Positions 1 to 7,088 of a stretch of DNA of 26,324 nt are shown one piece after another. Below the pieces are notes generated by a model. The model did not search any database. It was not told the DNA's origin and worked only from the letters and a program-made list of their open reading frames with translations. A program made the position numbers and the translations under genes. The stretch is from positions 1 to 26,324 of the forward strand of contig NZ_JBEPWZ010000018.1 in assembly GCF_041642155.1 (NCBI RefSeq). The letters are read 5' to 3'. Position 1 is the first letter of the stretch, and each line of letters opens with the position of its first letter. This DNA is from Fodinibius sp041642155. GTDB lineage: Bacteria; Bacteroidota; Rhodothermia; Balneolales; Balneolaceae.

Positions 1-806
1 ATGAGTTCGGCTGGTCTCTCGAGGATCCCGATAAGATGTCGGCGGGTATCGTGGCGGGACACCTGATCGAGTGTGGCGCCCAGGTTTCGGGGGGGAATTT
101 TACGGACTGGGAGCAGGTGGAAAATTTTGTGGAGATCGGCTTTCCCATTGTAGAAGCAAAGGCGGACGGCAGTTTTTATGTGACCAAGCATGAAGAGACT
201 GGCGGGTTGATTAGCGAACAAACGGTAAAAGAGCAGCTCATTTACGAAATAGGAGATCCTTCAGCCTATCTTACGCCGGACTGCATAGCCGATTTTACTT
301 CGGTAAAGCTTGAAGCCGCCGGTCCCGACCGGGTGTATGTCTCGGGCATACAGGGCCGCCCCCCCACCGACACCTATAAAGTATCCGCAAGCTATAGCGA
401 TGGGTATAAACTCTCGTCCACGTTGGTCTATTCGTGGCCGAAAGCATTAAAGAAGGCGCAAAAAGCAGGAGAGATACTACGAGGGCGCGCAGAGGCTTTG
501 GAATTACAATTTGAGGAATTTCGTGTGGAATATATCGGAGTGAATGGCTGCAATGAACAGCCTCTGACCGAGGATCTTCTTGACGCCTCCCATGACGAAG
601 TGCAGATGCGCGTGTCGCTGTCGGGGCCGGGCAAAGAGGATTTAAATCGATTCGGGAAAGAAGTAGCCCCGCTCATTTTGACCGGTCCCGGGGGAGTTAC
701 GGGCTATGCTGGAGGCCGGCCGCGGGCCAGCGGCGTGGTTGCCTATTGGCCGGCGCTGCTCGATAAAGAGGCTGTATCGCCTCGTGTGCGGGTGTTTCAG
801 CTGTAA
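1..806 (+). CDS. AtuA-like DUF1446 protein, C-terminal part (5' end outside window)
   Basis: The reading frame is already open at base 3 and continues to TAA at 804-806, so this is the 3' part of a longer gene; the ATG at 36 is internal. The encoded sequence has the strongly conserved AtuA/DUF1446 stretch: EFGW at the first visible codons, AGHLIECGAQ, GGNFTDW, EQLIYEIGDP, YLTPD, and a late VAYWPALLDKEAV. AtuA is named for acyclic terpene utilisation in Pseudomonas, but the family is broad and its biochemical activity is unsettled; members often sit beside acyl-CoA carboxylase or enoyl-CoA hydratase genes. The upstream partner is not visible here, so a role in branched acyl-CoA or terpene breakdown is only inferred. 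The gene ends 124 bases before the oxidoreductase gene on the same strand. Confidence 0.85.
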   Translation, partial: EFGWSLEDPDKMSAGIVAGHLIECGAQVSGGNFTDWEQVENFVEIGFPIVEAKADGSFYVTKHEETGGLISEQTVKEQLIYEIGDPSAYLTPDCIADFTSVKLEAAGPDRVYVSGIQGRPPTDTYKVSASYSDGYKLSSTLVYSWPKALKKAQKAGEILRGRAEALELQFEEFRVEYIGVNGCNEQPLTEDLLDASHDEVQMRVSLSGPGKEDLNRFGKEVAPLILTGPGGVTGYAGGRPRASGVVAYWPALLDKEAVSPRVRVFQL

Positions 807-930
807 GGAAGGCCGGCCACTGGGTTTAGGGCGATCATCATGCAGCGTGCAAATTGATCTTAGAAATTTGGCAGAAAATTTCGGATTTTCAGTCATTAAA
901 TAATAACGATTTAATTTTATTACTTCAGAA

Positions 931-1968
931 ATGGTTATAGGAATAATTGGGGCAAGTTTTTCAGGACTTATTGCCGGTATGCGGCTGGCAAAGGCCGGCC
1001 ATGATGTAACAATTATCGAGCGGAACCGGTCGCTGGGCGGAACGCTGGCCTCGGTCGAACTGGATGAAATGATTCTCGACTATGGAATTTCTCATTTTTC
1101 TGCGGAGACCAGCACTTTCCGGGAGTTTATTGAAGAGTTGAGCGAGAAAGAACAGCTTCGCGAATGGACCAGGGAGTTTAGCATGTACGACGGCGACCAG
1201 TTCCATAAGGAAGACCCCAATGCATCACCGCTGGCGCAGTACGCCATGACGAACGGGATGCACTCCATTGCCAACTATTTGAGTCGCTGGGTGGATATAA
1301 AGCCCCAGGAAAAAGCGGGAGGACTGACGTATATCGGTCCCGACCGGGAAAAAAAACGGTCGTGGATGATCAACCTGACCGATATTAACGTGTTTGAGTG
1401 CGACGCGGTGGTTATTGCCACCCCGGCTCCCGAAGCTTATGGCGTGCTCCAGACGGCGCAGGACGAAACCGCTGCGCGCAAAATTATTCGTGAGATCGAT
1501 GAAGTATATTATGATGATTGTATCACATTGTCGGCTACCTATAATCGGGCCTCACCCGACTGGAAGGGCATTGAGTGCGAGCATAGCGCTGTCGACTGGA
1601 TCGGCAATGAATCGTCAAAGCGGGGGATAAACGACCGAACGGGCCTGGTGCTGCATTCCTCACACAGCTTTTTCAGAAAGAATGAAAAAGTCCGCGATGA
1701 GGAGGTGACCAAAAGGCTGATGGATGAAGCGTCATCAATCATCGGCCCCTGGGCGCTTCAGCCGGAGTCGACGTATCTCCACCGGTGGAAGTTCTTTAAG
1801 GCACGCAATGTTATTAACGAATATTTTATGGAATTGGAAATGATTGATGCTCCTCTTGCGTTAATAGGGAACTACTTTGGCAACAGGTCATTAGAAAGTG
1901 CCTATCTGTCAGGATATAACCTGGCTGAATATTGGATCAATAAATATAGCGACGTTACGGTTGCGTAA
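931..1968 (+). CDS. FAD-dependent amine oxidase/protoporphyrinogen oxidase-like oxidoreductase
   Basis: A 345-residue soluble flavoprotein. The N-terminus is a Rossmann dinucleotide-binding fold: residues 3-9 GIIGASF, an Ala/Gly-rich helix, and a beta strand ending in an acidic residue (IIER), followed by GGTLAS as in the amine oxidase/HemY/phytoene desaturase superfamily. The usual GxGxxG is GASFSG, with Ser in place of the second Gly. A middle VVIATPAPEAY segment matches the second part of the FAD fold, and the C-terminal LALIGNYFGNRSLESAYLSG resembles the family's final FAD-contact motif. The protein is shorter than HemY (about 450). Substrate cannot be read from the sequence. The ATG at 931 begins exactly at the Rossmann strand, which supports this start. 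The gene ends 59 bases before the ABC transporter gene, so they may be co-transcribed. Confidence 0.8.
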   Translation: MVIGIIGASFSGLIAGMRLAKAGHDVTIIERNRSLGGTLASVELDEMILDYGISHFSAETSTFREFIEELSEKEQLREWTREFSMYDGDQFHKEDPNASPLAQYAMTNGMHSIANYLSRWVDIKPQEKAGGLTYIGPDREKKRSWMINLTDINVFECDAVVIATPAPEAYGVLQTAQDETAARKIIREIDEVYYDDCITLSATYNRASPDWKGIECEHSAVDWIGNESSKRGINDRTGLVLHSSHSFFRKNEKVRDEEVTKRLMDEASSIIGPWALQPESTYLHRWKFFKARNVINEYFMELEMIDAPLALIGNYFGNRSLESAYLSGYNLAEYWINKYSDVTVA

Positions 1969-2027
1969 TGTATTTGTTATTGTAGCAAAGGCCGAACAAA
2001 GCGTAAAAATAGTTAAAAAAGAGACCA

Positions 2028-3830
2028 TTGGGTTCGCTGCGCAAGTTAAACAGTTATTTTAAGAAATATAAGGGCACGATACTGCTGGGCTCTTTGTTTT
2101 TGACGGCCTCCAATTTTTTTCTGGTATGGATTCCCGTTTATCTGCGGCGTACCGTCGACCAGGTGGCAGCGATTGAAGTAGATCGTTCCCCGGAAAGTTT
2201 CGATACCATCCTGGAGGTGCTTTTCGGCAGTGATGCCAGCTGGCTTTTGGCCAAGAATGCGTTGCTTTTGGTGGGAGCGGTCATCTTATCCGGAGTGCTG
2301 CTGTTTGCTACGCGTCAGACGCTTATTGTGGCCTCCCGCAAGATAGAGTTCGACTTGCGCAACGATATTTTCGATAAATTGTTGAAACTTCCGCAACGAT
2401 TTTACAGCACGTATAAATCGGGGGAAATTTATGTGAGGGCTACCGAAGACGTCTCCAAGGTGCGCGAGTATTTTGGTCCCGCTTACATGTACACCATTAA
2501 TACGATCACGCGGGCGGGTTTTATTATTACGATGATGATTATTGTGAGTCCTGAATTAACATTCTGGGCGCTGCTTCCGCTGCCGTTTTTATCGGCTTTT
2601 GCTTATTGGGTGAGCGGCTATATCAATGACTATTCGCGGATTATACAGGAACAGTACTCGACGATAGCGGGACGCGCCCAGGAATCTTTTACGAGCATCA
2701 GGCTTATTAAGGCATTTAACCGCGAGGCGTACGAACGCCGGCGATTTGAAAATGAAAGCGAGCGGTACCGAAAAAAGAAACTACGACTCGACCTGGTCGA
2801 GTCGCTTTTTCACCCGACGCTGAACTTATTAATAGGACTTTCGGTTGTTATTGTCGTTTGGAAAGCCGGACAGCTGGTGATTGAAGGCACGCTGACGGTT
2901 GGCAATATTATGGAATATATAATATACGTAGCATACCTGACCTGGCCGGTTGCGTCGCTGGGGTATACCGTTAACCGGTTTCAACAGGCGATGGCCTCAT
3001 GGAAGCGGATCGACGAGATGTTGACGGAAGAGGTTAATATTACCGATAAATCGATTACCGATCACGATATTGATGAAATAGAAGGGACTATCGAGTTTAA
3101 CAATGTATCTTTTAAATACCCGGACGCCGAAGAGTATGCCCTGCAAAACATCACCATGCGTATTGAAGCCGGACAAAATGCGGCGATTGTCGGGCGGACC
3201 GGCAGTGGAAAAACGACGCTTGTAAAACTTATTCCCCGTTTATTTGAAGTGACAGAGGGAGAAATTTTAGTTGATGGAACGAATATAAAGTCAATTCCCT
3301 TGGAACTCTTGAGACAAAGTATCGGGCTTGTCCCACAGGATACGTTCCTGTTTTCGGATACCATAGGCGAAAATATCGCTTTCGGCACCCGGGATGCCTC
3401 GCAGCAGGAGATTGAAAAAGCCGCAGAAAAAGCACAAGTCCGAAATAATATTTTGGATTTTGAAAATAAATTTGAGACTATATTAGGCGAAAGAGGCATC
3501 ACTCTTTCGGGTGGACAAAAGCAACGCACCGCTATTGCAAGAGCACTGATTCGGGATCCAAAAATTATTATATTAGATGACTCATTAAGCGCGGTAGACA
3601 CCAAGACCGAAGAGTCTATACTACAACATCTCCGACGAGAGCTAAAGGGAAGAACGACACTAATGATCAGCCATAGAATATCTACCATCAAAGATGCAGA
3701 TATTATATACTATATCGAAGATGGAACAGTTGTAGAAAAAGGAACCCATGAGGAATTGTTAGAAAAAGAAGGTCGTTATTCAGTAATGTATAATAAACAG
3801 CTCATAGAAGAAGAGTTGGCCGAAATTTAA
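2028..3830 (+). CDS. ABC exporter half-transporter, degenerate-site subunit (MdlA/YheI type)
   Basis: A 600-residue fusion of a six-helix exporter membrane domain (about residues 18-325) and an ATPase domain (about 350-600). Seen in the ATPase: Walker A GRTGSGKT at 389-396, Q-loop VPQD near 435, signature LSGGQ at 493-497, Walker B ILDD at 515-518 and switch His549. The residue after the Walker B Asp is Asp518 rather than the catalytic Glu, as in the degenerate site of heterodimeric exporters such as TM287/288 and BmrCD. The second exporter in the window has the opposite pattern, so they probably pair to export lipids or drugs. The start codon is TTG at 2028, after a short purine run (AAAAAAGAG). 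The last 580 bases are clearly more AT-rich and use AGA arginine codons, unlike the first two thirds. Confidence 0.9.
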   Translation: MGSLRKLNSYFKKYKGTILLGSLFLTASNFFLVWIPVYLRRTVDQVAAIEVDRSPESFDTILEVLFGSDASWLLAKNALLLVGAVILSGVLLFATRQTLIVASRKIEFDLRNDIFDKLLKLPQRFYSTYKSGEIYVRATEDVSKVREYFGPAYMYTINTITRAGFIITMMIIVSPELTFWALLPLPFLSAFAYWVSGYINDYSRIIQEQYSTIAGRAQESFTSIRLIKAFNREAYERRRFENESERYRKKKLRLDLVESLFHPTLNLLIGLSVVIVVWKAGQLVIEGTLTVGNIMEYIIYVAYLTWPVASLGYTVNRFQQAMASWKRIDEMLTEEVNITDKSITDHDIDEIEGTIEFNNVSFKYPDAEEYALQNITMRIEAGQNAAIVGRTGSGKTTLVKLIPRLFEVTEGEILVDGTNIKSIPLELLRQSIGLVPQDTFLFSDTIGENIAFGTRDASQQEIEKAAEKAQVRNNILDFENKFETILGERGITLSGGQKQRTAIARALIRDPKIIILDDSLSAVDTKTEESILQHLRRELKGRTTLMISHRISTIKDADIIYYIEDGTVVEKGTHEELLEKEGRYSVMYNKQLIEEELAEI

Positions 3831-3909
3831 AATCAAATAGTAATATTCAACCAATAAAATCAAGTTGCTTGACCGTAGCATGATTTAAAAAAACACAGGA
3901 GTAGAACCC

Positions 3910-5142
3910 ATGATTATTGTACCTTTAGGTGTTGCATCAGCAACTCCGACAGCAACCCGGCATTTATCATCAATAGCCGTCTGGAGAGAAGGCAGCGTTT
4001 TCTTATTCGATTGTGGAGAAAATGCCCAAATGCGAATGTTACAGGGGGGGCTAAAACGTTCTCAAATTGATTATATCTTTATATCTCACTTTGATACGGA
4101 TCATTATTCCGGCCTGATTGGGCTGCTATCGACCCTGCAGCTGCAACGGCGCGACCGCCCCATAACACTGGTGGGCCCCACCGGAATAAAAGATTTTGTA
4201 GAATGGAATTTTGAGTTTTCGAATATTAGCCTGAGCTACGAAATCGAATATGTTGAAGTTGAGGAGGATTTTGAGGAAGAGCGGGTTGTTGATACCGATG
4301 ACTATTATGTAGAAGCACGTCCTCTTAATCATACCAAGTTTTGCATCGGCTACCGCCTGCAGGAGAAAGATCTGCCGGGCAAGGTTGATGCCGACAAAGC
4401 TGAGAAGCTGGGCATCAGCGAAGACTGGCAGTATAAAGACCTCAAGGCCGGCAAAGATGTGGAACTGGAAGACGGCACTGTGGTAAAATCCGCGGACATT
4501 GTGGGTCATCCCCGCCCCGGTGATAGTTTTGCCTATATTACCGATACCAAATACTGTCCCAATTCGGTGAAGCTGGCTAAAAATACCAATGTACTCATCC
4601 ATGAGGCCACCTTTAGCGACAGCCTTTCCGATAAGGCAGAAGAGACCGGCCATTCCACGGCCAAAGACGCGGCCCGGGTTGCCAACGAAGCTAAAACCAA
4701 GCTTTTGGTGATTACCCATTTCTCTGCTCGTTATACCAATGAGTATGTGTTGTTGCGAGAAGCCCGTGATGATTTCTTCCCTACCTGGGTGGCCACCGAA
4801 TTGCGGCCGATTTTTACTGATCCGGCCCACGAAAAAGGCATCATCAAGCCCAAAGTCTATATTAAAGAGATCAACCGGGGCAACAATAATAACAGCAATA
4901 AGAATAAGGGGTCAAAACGAAAAAAACGCAGCAGCGGCAAGAAAAAGCGTCGCATGCGCAAACGTAAAAATTCACCTGGAAAGAAACGCAGGAGCCGAAA
5001 AAGCAGTAAAAAACGAAGCGGAAAATCGCGAAGTTCTAACAACAATAACAACAGTGGAGGAAACGGAGGGGACAACAGCAAGGAACGTAAACCCAAGCAA
5101 ATCACCCCCCGTACTCCCTTCGACGATTTCGACCGATTCTAA
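3910..5142 (+). CDS. rnz: Ribonuclease Z-like metallo-beta-lactamase protein with basic C-terminal tail
   Basis: Residues 1-315 follow RNase Z (tRNA 3' endonuclease) from end to end: FLFDCGENAQMR, the metal-binding loop at 60-65, LNHTKFCIGYRL around His141, PRPGDSFAY, TDTKYC with Asp212, LIHEATF, GHSTA, and THFSARY with His270. The first metal motif reads HFDTDH, that is HxDxDH instead of the family's HxHxDH: the second His is Asp62. All other expected ligands (His60, Asp64, His65, His141, Asp212, His270) are present. About 87 residues follow the catalytic domain and are almost wholly Lys, Arg, Ser, Asn and Gly, with Asn runs at both ends and a short acidic/aromatic end (DDFDRF). Family members are normally near 305-320 residues. 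The tail may bind RNA; this is inference. The gene lies between two ABC exporter halves, 79 bases after one and 12 before the other. The 5' end is AT-rich. Confidence 0.88.
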   Translation: MIIVPLGVASATPTATRHLSSIAVWREGSVFLFDCGENAQMRMLQGGLKRSQIDYIFISHFDTDHYSGLIGLLSTLQLQRRDRPITLVGPTGIKDFVEWNFEFSNISLSYEIEYVEVEEDFEEERVVDTDDYYVEARPLNHTKFCIGYRLQEKDLPGKVDADKAEKLGISEDWQYKDLKAGKDVELEDGTVVKSADIVGHPRPGDSFAYITDTKYCPNSVKLAKNTNVLIHEATFSDSLSDKAEETGHSTAKDAARVANEAKTKLLVITHFSARYTNEYVLLREARDDFFPTWVATELRPIFTDPAHEKGIIKPKVYIKEINRGNNNNSNKNKGSKRKKRSSGKKKRRMRKRKNSPGKKRRSRKSSKKRSGKSRSSNNNNNSGGNGGDNSKERKPKQITPRTPFDDFDRF

Positions 5143-5154
5143 ATCCATGGAAGC

Positions 5155-6939
5155 GTGAGTAACAAGCAGACCGATAAAGCCGTCGACTCGCACCTGCTTC
5201 GACGGCTTTATCAATTTATCAAACCCTATCGTTGGTATGTCGTTCTGGGCATAGCTCTGACGCTCGGGGCTTCCTTCCTGGGGACCATACGTCCGAAACT
5301 GACCCAGATTGCGGTTGACGATTATATTGCAAATAATGACTTCGAGGGATTGCTGTGGATTATTGTGCTCCTGCTGGGAGCCCTGGTCGGCGAATTTATT
5401 ATACTGGTTATTAATACCTACCTGACGCGCTGGTTCGGACAGGGTACGCTTTATAACCTGCGTAATGCGGTTTTCGAGAAAATTCAGTCGATGCATGTCC
5501 AGTTTTTTGACAAGAATCCCATCGGCCGGCTGATTACGCGTACCACCAGTGATATTGAGGCCCTTAGCGATCTGCTGAGTGACGGGGTCGTCAATATTAT
5601 GGGTGATATGTTCCGTATCTTCTTCATCCTGTACTTTATGTTCAGCATGAGCTGGGAGCTCTCGCTGGTGGCAATCTCGGTACTTCCCCTGTTATTTTAT
5701 GCTACTTTTTTATTCAAGGCTAAAGTGCGTGTTTCCTTTTTGGATGTCCGCGATCAGATCGCCCGGCTTAACTCATTTGTTCAGGAACATATCAACGGGA
5801 TGGACGTGGTACAGCTCTTCAATAAAGAGAAGCGGCAGCGCAGCAAGTTCCGGGATATCAACAGCAGTTATAAGGGCGCCTACCTGGATACTATTTTTTA
5901 TTTCGCCATCTTTTGGCCCGCTGTGGAGATAATAGCAAGTCTGGCAATGGCCCTGGTTATTTGGTACGGCGGCGGGCGGGCGGTCATGGATCAGGTTACC
6001 TTTGGTATCCTGCTGGCGTTCGTACAATACGTGCGCGACTTTTTCCGGCCTATCCGGGGACTTTCGGAGAAGTTTAACACCCTGCAGTCTGCACTGGCTT
6101 CATCAGAGCGTATTTTTGATGTGATGGATACCACCAATGAAGTGACCGATCCGGTGCAACCGCGACATATTGCCGAGCCGGAGGGACATATTCGTTTTGA
6201 AGAGGTCTGGTTTGGCTATAACGAAGAGGAAACCGTGCTTAAGGATGTTTCTTTCGAAGCAAATCCGGGCGAAACCATAGCGATTGTGGGAGCAACCGGG
6301 GCCGGGAAGTCAACGATTATCAACCTCCTGATGCGTTTCTATGATATTGACAGGGGGAGCATTTTTCTGGACGGGGTGAACATTCAGGGTCTCTCGTTAG
6401 AGGAACTCCGCTCCAACTTTGCTTTGGTGTTACAGGATAATGCCCTCTTCTCAGGTACTATTATGGAAAATATCACGCTGGGCAATCCGGACATCTCTAA
6501 ACAAAAAGTCATTGAGACGGCCCGGAGCGTGGGGGCCGATCAGTTCATCAATAAGCTGCCCGGCGGCTTTAATTTCAAGCTGAGTGAGCGCGGGGCTTCG
6601 CTTTCCATGGGGCAACGCCAGCTGATCTGCTTTATCCGGGCAATGGTATATGATCCGACGATCCTGGTGCTGGACGAGGCCACTTCCAGCGTCGATTCCG
6701 AGACGGAGGATATTGTCAACCGGGTATGTGACCGGCTGATGGAAGGACGTACGTCCATCGTCATTGCACACCGGCTGTCGACTATTCACGAGGCCGACCA
6801 GATCCTGGTAATGCACAAGGGAGAGATCCGGGAAAAAGGAACGCATGGAGAGCTGCTTCAAAAAGAGGGAGGGATCTACCGCAAGCTGTATGAACTGCAG
6901 TATAAGGATGAGCTTGTGCCCTCGACCAAATCAGCCTGA
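5155..6939 (+). CDS. ABC exporter half-transporter, catalytic-site subunit (MdlB/YheH type)
   Basis: A 594-residue exporter with the membrane domain first (helices about 25-320) and the ATPase from about 345. Motifs seen: Walker A GATGAGKS at 379-386, Q-loop VLQDN near 425, signature LSMGQ at 483-487, Walker B VLDE at 505-508 with the catalytic Glu, and switch His539. The signature is altered (Met for the first Gly of LSGGQ), while Walker B is canonical. Combined with the other exporter here (canonical signature, Asp in Walker B), one competent and one degenerate ATP site would form, as in known heterodimers. Start chosen as GTG at 5155, 12 bases after the RNase Z stop with GGAAG just upstream; the nearby ATG at 5147 hits a stop after three codons. 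Substrate is unknown; family members export lipids, peptides or drugs. Confidence 0.9.
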   Translation: MSNKQTDKAVDSHLLRRLYQFIKPYRWYVVLGIALTLGASFLGTIRPKLTQIAVDDYIANNDFEGLLWIIVLLLGALVGEFIILVINTYLTRWFGQGTLYNLRNAVFEKIQSMHVQFFDKNPIGRLITRTTSDIEALSDLLSDGVVNIMGDMFRIFFILYFMFSMSWELSLVAISVLPLLFYATFLFKAKVRVSFLDVRDQIARLNSFVQEHINGMDVVQLFNKEKRQRSKFRDINSSYKGAYLDTIFYFAIFWPAVEIIASLAMALVIWYGGGRAVMDQVTFGILLAFVQYVRDFFRPIRGLSEKFNTLQSALASSERIFDVMDTTNEVTDPVQPRHIAEPEGHIRFEEVWFGYNEEETVLKDVSFEANPGETIAIVGATGAGKSTIINLLMRFYDIDRGSIFLDGVNIQGLSLEELRSNFALVLQDNALFSGTIMENITLGNPDISKQKVIETARSVGADQFINKLPGGFNFKLSERGASLSMGQRQLICFIRAMVYDPTILVLDEATSSVDSETEDIVNRVCDRLMEGRTSIVIAHRLSTIHEADQILVMHKGEIREKGTHGELLQKEGGIYRKLYELQYKDELVPSTKSA

Positions 6940-7034
6940 CACCGCTGCCCTCTCTCGGACTTTCGGTAAAAAGTAAGGCTAAGGGCCAAATACCAAATAA
7001 CCAAATTAATCCCTGTCATTAAGGGGGATCCGCA

Positions 7035-7059
7035 GCTTTTGTCCGTCAGCTGCAAAAGC
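7035..7059. repeat. Inverted repeat between convergent genes
   Basis: GCTTTTG at 7035-7041 is the exact reverse complement of CAAAAGC at 7053-7059, with an 11-base loop. A competing 5-base stem (GCAGC 7032-7036, GCTGC 7049-7053) overlaps it. It lies in the 149-base space between the ABC gene and the convergent SLC13 gene, where a terminator is expected, but neither side has a good T-run, so terminator function is doubtful. Confidence 0.3.
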
Positions 7060-7088
7060 CCTCCCACAGCCCAGCAAGGGGAGAGAGC

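Noticed and set aside
714..1000. Three copies of GGCCGGCC within 290 bases (714-721, 811-818, 993-1000)
   Set aside because: Two are inside coding sequence where Ala-Gly codons produce them, and no longer repeat extends around them.
3062..3691. Minus-strand frame of 209 codons opposite the first ABC ATPase domain
   Set aside because: Antisense of Walker A, signature and Walker B regions; Ser/Ile/Cys-rich shadow with no domain.
4126..4830. Minus-strand frame of 234 codons opposite rnz
   Set aside because: No recognisable motif, and the opposite strand holds all RNase Z motifs.
4857..5105. Minus-strand 82-residue Leu/Arg/Phe-rich frame
   Set aside because: It is the antisense of the Lys/Arg-rich RNase Z tail; its composition is explained by that tail and the sense frame has the family match.
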